This document shows, piece by piece, positions 1 to 5,365 of a DNA stretch of 6,483 bases. Position 1 is the first letter of the stretch; the number at the start of each line of letters is the position of its first letter. The notes beneath the pieces were generated by a model. It was not told where the DNA came from. It worked only from the letters and a program-made list of their open reading frames with translations, and searched no databases. The DNA lies in assembly GCA_027306845.1 (NCBI GenBank), contig DAHUYY010000109.1, positions 1 to 6,483 on the forward strand. Direction: 5' to 3'. The position numbers and the translations under genes are program-made. Source of the stretch: Vulcanimicrobiota bacterium (GTDB lineage Bacteria; Vulcanimicrobiota; Vulcanimicrobiia; Vulcanimicrobiales; Vulcanimicrobiaceae).

Positions 1-1
1 C

Positions 2-484
2 GAGCGGCTCTGCGCGGCCGCTGCCGAAGAGGCGCTGCCGATCTATCTTCTCGGGGCTGCTCCCGGCGTCGCTATCGAGGCGGCGCGATTGCTCGCGGAA
101 CGCTATCCGGGGCTTCGCGTCGCCGGCGCCGCCGACGGCTACTTTCCCGCCGACCGAGCCGCTTCGGTCGCCGAGGAGATCGCGCGGAGCGGAGCGCGCC
201 TGCTCTTCGTCGGTCTCGGCTCGCCCCGCCAGGAGCTCTGGCTCGCCGATCACCTCGCGCAGAGCGGCGCCGGCGCCGGCATCGGCGTCGGAGGCAGCTT
301 CGACGCGCTCGTCGGTCGGGTTCCGCGCGCCCCGGAGCGCTGGCGGCGCCTCAATCTCGAATGGCTCTACCGCTTGCTTCGAGAACCCCACCGCTGGCGG
401 CGGCAACTAGCGCTGCCGCATTTCGTCGCGCTGGCGCTTTTCGAAGAGCTGCGCACATTTTTAGGAGGACGGCAAGACCGATGA
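2..484 (+). CDS. WecG/TagA/CpsF family glycosyltransferase (GT26), N-terminus cut by window edge
   Basis: The reading frame is open from base 2 and gives 160 visible residues, so the start lies upstream. Family members transfer a sugar such as ManNAc, ManNAcA or Glc from a nucleotide donor to a lipid-linked acceptor at the inner membrane face, in wall teichoic acid, enterobacterial common antigen or exopolysaccharide synthesis. Seen: LPIYLLGAAPG near visible residues 12-22, then DGYF, the family signature VGLGSPRQE at 70-78, GVGGSFDALVGRVPRAP at about 95-111, and the closing LEWLYRLLREPHRWRRQ at 119-135. The basic, aromatic tail resembles the C-terminal appendage proposed to dock TagA on the membrane. 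The family is usually about 240-260 residues, so roughly 80-100 are missing, including the proposed active-site Thr/Asp region. It overlaps the next gene by ATGA, which fits a shared polysaccharide role. This stretch is very GC-rich (46 of 60 bases at 241-300). The family call is firm; the sugar and acceptor are unknown. Confidence 0.93.
   Translation, partial: ERLCAAAAEEALPIYLLGAAPGVAIEAARLLAERYPGLRVAGAADGYFPADRAASVAEEIARSGARLLFVGLGSPRQELWLADHLAQSGAGAGIGVGGSFDALVGRVPRAPERWRRLNLEWLYRLLREPHRWRRQLALPHFVALALFEELRTFLGGRQDR
463..468 (+). promoter_or_regulatory. Shine-Dalgarno AGGAGG for the nucleotidyltransferase gene
   Basis: A perfect AGGAGG lies inside the 3' end of the glycosyltransferase gene, 12 bases before the ATG at 481. 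The spacing is a little long, but it is the strongest ribosome-binding sequence in the window. It supports 481 as the start rather than the in-frame upstream ATG at 361, which would add 40 residues of low-complexity sequence ahead of the nucleotide-binding motif. Confidence 0.65.
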
Positions 485-1500
485 AGGCGATGATTCTCGC
501 GGGAGGGCTCTCGACGCGCCTCTATCCGTTGACGAAACAAGTTCCCAAGCCGTTGGTTCCCGTTGCCGGCGAACCGAATGCCGTTCACGTCATTCGCTAT
601 CTGAAAAAATACGGTTTTGACGAAATTGCGATCAACATTTTTTATCTTCCCGACGCGATTCGTGAAGCGCTCGGCGACGGCTCGCGATTCGGCGTGCGCC
701 TGCAATACCTGCACGAACGCGAGCTAATGGGAAGCGCCGGCGCGCTCAAACAGATGGAAACCTATTTTGCCGATAGCGAGCACTTTGTGGTCGTCGGTTG
801 CGATGACTTGACCGATCTCCCGCTCGATGCATTGCTCGCGCAGCATCGCGCGAACGATGCCGTCGCGACGATCGGATTGGTGCCGCGCGAACGGGTCGAT
901 CAATACGGCGTCGTCGTGCTCGACGAACGCGAACGCATCGTCGGGTTCCAGGAAAAACCCGCGCTTGGAACCGAGCGCAGCCGATTGGTGAATACCGGAA
1001 TCTATGCTTTCTCGCGCGCGATCTTCAACGAAATTCCCGCGGCGACGTTCTACGATTTCGGCAAACAAGTCTTTCCCGGGCTCGAAAACAAGGGGGCGCC
1101 GTTCTTCGGTTTCCGCGCCCCTGCGGCATATTGGACGGATATTGGAACGCCTGAAGAGTATCGACGTGCGACCTACGATGTGCTCGAAGGGCGATTCGTT
1201 CCGATCGGCGCGCGCCCGGTCGGTGTCTCCGAGGAGGCATTCGTTGCCGCCGGCGCCCGCGTGGAAGGCAAGGTCTGGATCGGCGCCGGGGCGCGGATCG
1301 AGGGAGGAGCGCACGTCGTCGGCCCAACGGTGGTCGGCGTCGGTGCGAGTGTCGGCCGTGACGCACTCGTCGAACGCAGCGTCCTGTGGGACCGAGCCGC
1401 TATCGGCGCAGGCTCGCGGCTGCGCGATGCGCTCGTCGGGCTCGATTATCGCGTCGAGGCCGGTAGCGAACTCATCGCCTGTTCGGTTGCAAATGAATGA
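481..1500 (+). CDS. NDP-sugar pyrophosphorylase (sugar-1-phosphate nucleotidyltransferase) with C-terminal hexapeptide-repeat domain
   Basis: The 339-residue protein makes an activated sugar (NDP-sugar plus PPi) from NTP and a sugar 1-phosphate in the cytoplasm. The N-terminal nucleotidyltransferase domain (about 1-235) starts with AGGLSTRLYPLTKQVPKPLVPV at 7-28, the nucleotide and pyrophosphate loop followed by the catalytic lysine region. Next come GSAGAL at 84-89, VVGCDDLTDLPL at 104-115 (metal-binding acidic segment), FQEKP at 156-160, NTGIYAF at 171-177, YDFGKQVFP at 191-199 and YWTDIGTPEEY at 217-227. Residues about 246-335 show hexapeptide-like repeats (VAAGARVEG, WIGAGARIEG, VVGVGASVG, AIGAGSRL), typical of a left-handed beta-helix. 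The order matches GlmU-like, mannose-1-phosphate guanylyltransferase-like or glucose-1-phosphate nucleotidyltransferases; base and sugar cannot be read from sequence. The ATG at 481 puts the loop at the N-terminus as in the family and gives the ATGA overlap with the glycosyltransferase. Bases 601-660 are unusually AT-rich (22 of 60 G+C). Confidence 0.92.
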   Translation: MKAMILAGGLSTRLYPLTKQVPKPLVPVAGEPNAVHVIRYLKKYGFDEIAINIFYLPDAIREALGDGSRFGVRLQYLHERELMGSAGALKQMETYFADSEHFVVVGCDDLTDLPLDALLAQHRANDAVATIGLVPRERVDQYGVVVLDERERIVGFQEKPALGTERSRLVNTGIYAFSRAIFNEIPAATFYDFGKQVFPGLENKGAPFFGFRAPAAYWTDIGTPEEYRRATYDVLEGRFVPIGARPVGVSEEAFVAAGARVEGKVWIGAGARIEGGAHVVGPTVVGVGASVGRDALVERSVLWDRAAIGAGSRLRDALVGLDYRVEAGSELIACSVANE

Positions 1501-1545
1501 TGCTCCCGCACTTGTCGTCTCCGAGATCGCGCGTGAAGGACGGGT

Positions 1546-2160
1546 ATGCTCGAGCGCGCACTCGATCTGCTCTTTCCGCCACGGTGCATTTGCTGTAATG
1601 CCTCCGGGAGCGCGCTCTGCCTGCGCTGCGCGCCCGTACGCGCGCCGATACAGCGACTCGTTTTCGGTATCGAAGTTCGCGCGCTCGCGCCCTATGACGG
1701 CGTCTGGAGGCGGGCGGTGATCGCGCTAAAAGCAGGGCGTCGCGATGTTGCCGCTACCCTCGGCGAGCGTTTAGGGGCGGCGCTTCGCGCGGAAGATCGC
1801 CATCTCGTCGGTATTCCTACGAGTTTTTCGCGCCGTATCCGACGTGGGTTCGACGGCGGAGAGCGGCTTGCGTACCTCGCGGCGGAGAGCGGCGAGCGCG
1901 CCACGAGCCGTTCGCTGCTCTTCGTCGCGCGCGATCGTCAGCGGGGGCGCTCGCGCGCCGAACGACTCGTCGCCCGCGGCCGCTTTCGCGCCTCCGGCGA
2001 GATGCTCGTCGGAACCTCGGTGACGCTCGTCGACGATGTCTGCACGACCGGAGCGACGCTGGCCGATGCCGCTCGTGCCTTGCGCGCACACGGTGCGATC
2101 GTCGAGCGCGCGCTCGTCGTAGCCCTCACCGATCTCGGGCGCAAGCGCGGCGAGCGATGA
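1546..2160 (+). CDS. comF: ComF family protein (phosphoribosyltransferase fold with zinc finger)
   Basis: The 204-residue product matches ComF/GntX proteins, which support uptake of transforming DNA in naturally competent bacteria but are also common in species not known to be competent; the biochemical activity is unclear. Seen: an N-terminal four-cysteine zinc-ribbon-like site, with C14 and C17 (an extra Cys at 16) paired with C25 and C28; the family motif RGFDGGERLA at 100-109 (usually RGFNQAELLA); a segment with Q132, R136 and R140 like the ComF QxxL..R region; and the PRPP-binding loop TLVDDVCTTGATL at 160-172. The length is near the family norm of 200-240. The ATG at 1546 is preceded by GAAGGA at 1535-1540, and an in-frame stop at 1534-1536 excludes longer forms. 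It follows a 45-base gap after the pyrophosphorylase gene and overlaps the riboflavin reductase gene by ATGA. Linkage to riboflavin genes may only reflect operon packing. Confidence 0.9.
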   Translation: MLERALDLLFPPRCICCNASGSALCLRCAPVRAPIQRLVFGIEVRALAPYDGVWRRAVIALKAGRRDVAATLGERLGAALRAEDRHLVGIPTSFSRRIRRGFDGGERLAYLAAESGERATSRSLLFVARDRQRGRSRAERLVARGRFRASGEMLVGTSVTLVDDVCTTGATLADAARALRAHGAIVERALVVALTDLGRKRGER

Positions 2161-2795
2161 AAGAAGTCGTCATCTCGGCCGCAATCTCGCTCGACGGCTT
2201 TCTCGATGACGACGCCGCGGAGCGGCTCGTGCTTTCCAGCGAGGAAGATTTCGCCGAAGTGCGCAGACTGCGCGCAGATTACGACGCCATTTTGGTTGGG
2301 GCCGAGACGATTCGCCGCGACGACCCGTCGTTGCGTGCAACCGGCACGCAACCGCGCCGCGTGACGATTACCCGGAGCGGCGCCATTCCGCGCGAGGCGC
2401 GGTTTTTCAGCGGCGAAGGGCCGCGCAGTATCGTGCTTGCGCCGAGCGATGTCGTCGACGAGATTAAAACGAAGATCGGCGATCTCGCCGACGTGATCGC
2501 ACTCGAGCGAGCCGACGCATTCGGTATCGTTGCGAAGTTGGAATCTCTCGGCCTCGCGCGCCTTTTTGTAGAAGGCGGGGCTCGCGTGCTGACCGCATTC
2601 CTCGGTGCGGGGCTCTTCACGCGGGTGCGCCTCTCGATTGCGCCCTTCTTTCTCGGTAGTCGCGGCCGAGCGCATTTTGTCGATCCGAGCGCGTTCCGGC
2701 ACGACAAAGATCGTCGTCTCCATCTGCTCGGCGTGCGTACCCTGGGAAACTGTGCCGTGCTCGACCTTGAAAATACCGATGACGCTCTCTACTGA
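2157..2795 (+). CDS. ribD: Stand-alone RibD C-terminal-type reductase (5-amino-6-(5-phosphoribosylamino)uracil reductase)
   Basis: The 212-residue protein covers only the DHFR-like reductase domain of RibD, which uses NADPH to reduce the ribosyl side chain of the pyrimidine intermediate to ribityl in riboflavin synthesis. Seen: ISLDGFLDD at 10-18, RLVLSSEEDFAEVRRLRA at 23-40, the hallmark DAILVGAETIRRDDPSL at 43-59 (substrate and cofactor pocket), LFVEGGARVLTAFL at 136-149 (glycine-rich NADPH loop) and IAPFFLG at 161-167. Nothing precedes the SLDG strand, so no deaminase domain is fused here; the deaminase is a separate gene directly downstream. The ATG at 2157 overlaps the comF stop by ATGA. 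No strong Shine-Dalgarno is visible, so translational coupling is likely. RibD_C-like reductases also include DHFR-like proteins of other function, but the adjoining deaminase and RibE make the riboflavin role very likely. Whether reduction comes before or after deamination cannot be told from sequence. Confidence 0.9.
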   Translation: MKEVVISAAISLDGFLDDDAAERLVLSSEEDFAEVRRLRADYDAILVGAETIRRDDPSLRATGTQPRRVTITRSGAIPREARFFSGEGPRSIVLAPSDVVDEIKTKIGDLADVIALERADAFGIVAKLESLGLARLFVEGGARVLTAFLGAGLFTRVRLSIAPFFLGSRGRAHFVDPSAFRHDKDRRLHLLGVRTLGNCAVLDLENTDDALY

Positions 2796-3276
2796 GGCGC
2801 GCGACCGCGCATGGCTGCGAGAGGCGATCGTCCTTTCGCACGCGGCCCCGCGTTCGAAGCGCGCCTTTTCGGTGGGTTGTGCGATCGTCGATCCGGAGGG
2901 CCGATGCGTCGCAACCGGATTCAGTCGCGAAAACGACGATCTCGCACATGCCGAAGAAGCTGCGATCGAAAAGGCCGAGCGAGCGGGCGTCGATCTGCGC
3001 GCGTGTACGCTCTATAGTTCGCTCGAACCGTGCGGAGCGCGGCTCTCACCCCGTCGCTCCTGCGTCGCGCGCATCCTTGAAGTGGGGATCCCGCGGGTCG
3101 TCTACGCGTATGCCGAGCCGTCGCTCTTCGTTGAAGCGCACGGCGAACGTCTGCTACGCGCCGCGGGGGTCGAGGTTCGCTCCTACCCGGAGTTCGCCGA
3201 CGAGGTCATCGCGGTGAATAGTCATTTATTGGGTGCGACCGAGGAACGAAAACGACCGGGGGGCGAGCGTGTTTAG
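2779..3276 (+). CDS. ribD: RibD-type deaminase, stand-alone, atypical zinc loop
   Basis: The 165-residue protein has the cytidine-deaminase-like fold and probably performs the diaminohydroxyphosphoribosylaminopyrimidine deaminase step of riboflavin synthesis. Zinc and catalytic residues are visible: HAE at 57-59 (H57 ligand, E59 proton shuttle) and LEPC at 82-85 (C85), with C95 as third ligand. The spacing is PC-X9-C rather than the usual PC-X8-C, and the usual SHHGRTPP loop is replaced by GARLSPRRS. The C-terminal half (VVYAYAEPSLFVEAHGERLL at 108-127, then VNSHLL at 146-151) resembles a short RibD-like deaminase type that I recall from actinobacteria. The ATG at 2779 overlaps the reductase gene by 17 bases; the frame is open much further upstream, but that part is only the shadow of the reductase gene. 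No good Shine-Dalgarno precedes it. It overlaps ribE by 8 bases. The alternative is a nucleoside or dCMP-type deaminase; the gene order argues for riboflavin. Confidence 0.82.
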   Translation: MTLSTEARDRAWLREAIVLSHAAPRSKRAFSVGCAIVDPEGRCVATGFSRENDDLAHAEEAAIEKAERAGVDLRACTLYSSLEPCGARLSPRRSCVARILEVGIPRVVYAYAEPSLFVEAHGERLLRAAGVEVRSYPEFADEVIAVNSHLLGATEERKRPGGERV

Positions 3277-3868
3277 CGGCCTGATCGCTTATAGCGGCCG
3301 CGTCGAGAGCGCGCTGCGCGACGAACGCGGCGGGATGCGGCTTCTCGTGGAATGCGAGGGTGTGGAACGCGAGCGCCCGGAGGTGAAAGATTCCATCGCC
3401 GTCAACGGTGTTTGCCTCACCGCCACCGAGATTCTCGGCAACCGCATTGCTTTCGATGTTGTTCCCGAGAGCATCGAACGTAGCACGCTCGGCTCGCTCG
3501 TACCCGGCGAACGCGTCAATCTGGAGTACAGTTTACGGGTCGGGGACCGCATGGGCGGGCATTTTGTTTACGCACACGTCGATGCGCGAGCGCGCGTCAT
3601 CGCACGCACGCCCGAAGGGCAGGGAGAACGTATGCGCATCGAGCGCCCGGCACGGCTCGCCGACGGCATCGTCGAGAAGGGCTACATCGCCGTCGACGGC
3701 GTCAGCTTGACGGTTGCCGCAACCGGCAAAGATTGGTTCGAACTCGCACTGATTCCCGAAACGCTGGCGCGGACGACGTTGGGATCGCGCTCGGTTGGGA
3801 GTGCGGTGAATGTAGAGATCGATCCGATCGCGCGCTACGTCGCAGCGGCACTTGGAGAGCGCCGATGA
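3269..3868 (+). CDS. ribE: Riboflavin synthase, alpha subunit
   Basis: The 199-residue enzyme dismutates two 6,7-dimethyl-8-ribityllumazines into riboflavin and the pyrimidine precursor, the last step of the pathway, and normally works as a trimer. Two lumazine-binding (Lum_binding) repeats are visible, about 1-97 and 98-190, marked by DSIAVNGVCLTAT at 41-53 and KGYIAVDGVSLTVA at 137-150. Counterparts of known active-site residues are present: F2, S3 (Thr in most MFTG starts), C49, H103, K137 and S146. The inter-repeat motif reads GGHFVYAHVD at 96-105 where GGHFVxGHVD is usual. The start is GTG at 3269, which gives the family-standard N-terminus (M/V)FSGLI and has a G-rich run (3258-3263) 5 bases upstream; an ATG at 3233 would add 12 charged residues before it. 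It overlaps the deaminase gene by 8 bases and the thioesterase gene by ATGA. RibBA and RibH are not in the window. Confidence 0.95.
   Translation: MFSGLIAYSGRVESALRDERGGMRLLVECEGVERERPEVKDSIAVNGVCLTATEILGNRIAFDVVPESIERSTLGSLVPGERVNLEYSLRVGDRMGGHFVYAHVDARARVIARTPEGQGERMRIERPARLADGIVEKGYIAVDGVSLTVAATGKDWFELALIPETLARTTLGSRSVGSAVNVEIDPIARYVAAALGERR
3854..3859 (+). promoter_or_regulatory. Shine-Dalgarno GGAGAG for the thioesterase gene
   Basis: GGAGAG lies at the end of ribE, 5 bases before the ATG at 3865. It settles the thioesterase start at this ATG, which forms an ATGA overlap with the ribE stop, in preference to the long in-frame upstream extension that merely shadows ribE. Confidence 0.6.
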
Positions 3869-4320
3869 GCCGCTTCATCGACACGCGCCCTCCCGGCGCG
3901 CGACTCTTTCGCACGCGCGTGCGCGTCCAGTGGGCCGATATCGACGCGGCGGGAATCATGTATTTTGCCGCATATTGGCGGTATATCGAACGCGCGGAGA
4001 TGGAGTTCTTTCGCGATCTTGGGTTCGCCTACGAAAAAATCTTCGAGACCTACGACTTCTGGTTGCCGCGCGTCAAAACCGATGCCGAGTATTTCGGCCC
4101 AGCGTTAATGGATGATTGGCTCGAACTCCAGACCTCGATCGAATACGTTGGGACTGCGAGCCTGCGTTGGCAGACCGTCGTCATGAACGAACGCCTCGGC
4201 GAGGCCGGGGCGCGCTTTACCTTGACGTGTGCATGTATGGACCGGGCGACCCGCAAGAGCAAGCCGCTTCCAAGCGACCTGCGCGATGCGCTGCGCGGTG
4301 CGCTCGCACCGGAGCGGTAG
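3865..4320 (+). CDS. Hotdog-fold acyl-CoA thioesterase, 4-hydroxybenzoyl-CoA thioesterase/YbgC-like
   Basis: The 151-residue cytoplasmic protein belongs to the 4HBT thioesterase group, which hydrolyses acyl- or aroyl-CoA thioesters. The signature is at 20-43: RVQWADIDAAGIMYFAAYWR followed by YIE. D27 sits where the catalytic Asp of the DxDxxGxxY motif falls, followed by the conserved helix (ERAEMEFFRDLGF at 42-54). A mid-protein VKTDAEYFGPALMDD segment (70-84) matches the family's substrate-channel strand, and SIEYVG at 91-96 the next one. The length agrees with the usual 130-155. The substrate is not readable: candidates are fatty acyl-CoA (FadM-like), 1,4-dihydroxy-2-naphthoyl-CoA (menaquinone pathway) or another aroyl-CoA. 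It is translationally coupled to ribE upstream and lies 3 bases before the dehydrogenase gene. No known riboflavin step needs a thioesterase, so this is probably operon packing or a separate task. Confidence 0.88.
   Translation: MSRFIDTRPPGARLFRTRVRVQWADIDAAGIMYFAAYWRYIERAEMEFFRDLGFAYEKIFETYDFWLPRVKTDAEYFGPALMDDWLELQTSIEYVGTASLRWQTVVMNERLGEAGARFTLTCACMDRATRKSKPLPSDLRDALRGALAPER
4311..4314 (+). promoter_or_regulatory. Shine-Dalgarno GGAG deciding a GTG start
   Basis: GGAG, inside the last codons of the thioesterase gene, stands 9 bases before GTG 4324. The in-frame ATG at 4336 would have only a weak AGG 11 bases upstream. The site therefore favours the GTG start, and so a protein beginning MRVAML, parallel to the MQVAML start of the downstream paralogue. 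Confidence 0.5.
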
Positions 4321-4323
4321 CAG

Positions 4324-5343
4324 GTGCGCGTCGCGATGCTGGTCGCACCGCGTAGCATCGAACTGCGCGAAGTCGCGACGCCGGAGCCGCCGCCGGGTGG
4401 AGCGCTCGTCGCGGTTCGCGTCGCACTAACGGATGGGACCGACCTGAAGGCGTACCGTCGCGGACATCCGCAGATGCCGTTCCCAACGCCGTTCGGGCAC
4501 GAGTTTTCCGGTGAGATCCTCGCGCTCGGTGCCGGAGTGAGCGACTGGCGCGTCGGCGAGGCGATCGCCTGCGTGCATTCGGCCCCATGCGGAATCTGCT
4601 TTTGGTGTGCGGCCGGTGAAGAAGAACTCTGCGAAAGCGTGATGGAGCGCAAGATCCTCGGAGCGTACGCCGACGCAATCGTCGTGCCGCAGCACATTCT
4701 CACGCGTAATGCGTTTCATAAGCCCGAGTCGTTATCGTTTACCGAAGCGGCGTTCCTCGAGCCGCTCTCCTGCGTCGTTCACTCGCGCGATCTGCTTGGG
4801 CTACGCCGTCGCAGTAACGTCGCGGTCTTCGGTGACGGCGGTTTCGGGCTGCTCCATGCCTTACTCTTCGCGCGCGATGGGCACGAAAGCGTGCTCGTCG
4901 GTCGTCGCCCCGAACGGCTCGAACTCGCCGCCTCGCTCGGGCTCGCGACCATCGACGCAAGCGTCGACGATCCCGCCTCGGCGTTGCGCGCACGAAGCGG
5001 CGGCCGCGGCGTCGATGCAATCGTCGAATGCACGGGCACGCCGGAGATTTGGGAGCTTGCGCCCTCGCTGGTTCGCCGTGGAGGCATCGTCTCGTTTTTC
5101 GGCGGCCTGCCCGCCGAGGCTCGGGTCTCGTTCGTCGCCTCGCGCCTGCATTACGATGAAGTCCGGCTCGTATCGCCGTTTCACTTTACGCCGCGGGCGG
5201 TCGCCGGCGCCTTTGCATTATTGCGCGAACGCGCTTTCGATTGCTCGCGCCTCATTTCGCACCGATATCCGCTCGACCGGATCGTCGATGCCTTCACCGC
5301 ACTCGATGACGGAATTGGGCTGAAGGTCGCCATTGAAGCCTGA
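4324..5343 (+). CDS. Zinc-dependent medium-chain dehydrogenase with Asp in place of the catalytic-zinc Cys
   Basis: The 339-residue protein is of the medium-chain dehydrogenase/reductase (MDR) superfamily, polyol/threonine dehydrogenase-like, oxidising an unknown alcohol or sugar. Catalytic zinc site: GHE at 58-60 (H59, E60) and E146 in FLEPLSC are normal, but the first ligand, usually Cys in G-I-C-x-x-D, is D37 in LTDGTD. Structural zinc site: C89, C92, C95 and C103, the standard CX2CX2CX7C. The Rossmann domain has VAVFGDGGFG at 166-175; the second strand ends in LVGRRPER (191-198), where Arg residues instead of an acidic residue suggest NADP(H) rather than NAD(H). The GTG start at 4324 is chosen from the GGAG upstream and from alignment with the neighbour gene; ATG 4336 is possible. 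Haloarchaeal glucose dehydrogenase also uses Asp at this ligand position, so the enzyme is likely still a zinc enzyme. The substrate cannot be named. Confidence 0.9.
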   Translation: MRVAMLVAPRSIELREVATPEPPPGGALVAVRVALTDGTDLKAYRRGHPQMPFPTPFGHEFSGEILALGAGVSDWRVGEAIACVHSAPCGICFWCAAGEEELCESVMERKILGAYADAIVVPQHILTRNAFHKPESLSFTEAAFLEPLSCVVHSRDLLGLRRRSNVAVFGDGGFGLLHALLFARDGHESVLVGRRPERLELAASLGLATIDASVDDPASALRARSGGRGVDAIVECTGTPEIWELAPSLVRRGGIVSFFGGLPAEARVSFVASRLHYDEVRLVSPFHFTPRAVAGAFALLRERAFDCSRLISHRYPLDRIVDAFTALDDGIGLKVAIEA

Positions 5344-5365
5344 ACGCGCGATACTACCGACGGAG

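Noticed and set aside
265..296. GGCGCC/GGCGTC-rich run resembling a short tandem repeat
   Set aside because: It encodes the Gly/Ala strand GAGAGIGVGG of the glycosyltransferase core, so coding constraint and high GC explain it.
361..480. In-frame N-terminal extension of the pyrophosphorylase from ATG 361
   Set aside because: It adds 40 repetitive Ala/Arg residues before the family's natural N-terminus, and the AGGAGG at 463-468 serves ATG 481.
724..1314. Open frame on the - strand (196 codons) opposite the pyrophosphorylase gene
   Set aside because: It lies wholly inside a well-supported gene, shows no family motif, and has no promoter or ribosome site that I can see.
1501..1545. Gap before comF searched for a promoter, riboswitch or terminator
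   Set aside because: It is only 45 bases, with no T-run hairpin and no convincing -35/-10 pair; the only signal is the GAAGGA ribosome site of comF.
1004..1720. Alternative + frame (238 codons) spanning the end of the pyrophosphorylase gene and the start of comF
   Set aside because: The translation is Ser/Arg-rich without motifs and would overlap both recognised genes; it is an off-frame shadow.
1938..2723. Long open frame on the - strand (261 codons) opposite comF and the RibD reductase gene
   Set aside because: Its translation is low-complexity, rich in Arg, Ala and Ser, with no recognisable motif. High-GC genes commonly leave long open antisense frames, and the + strand genes here are clear family members.
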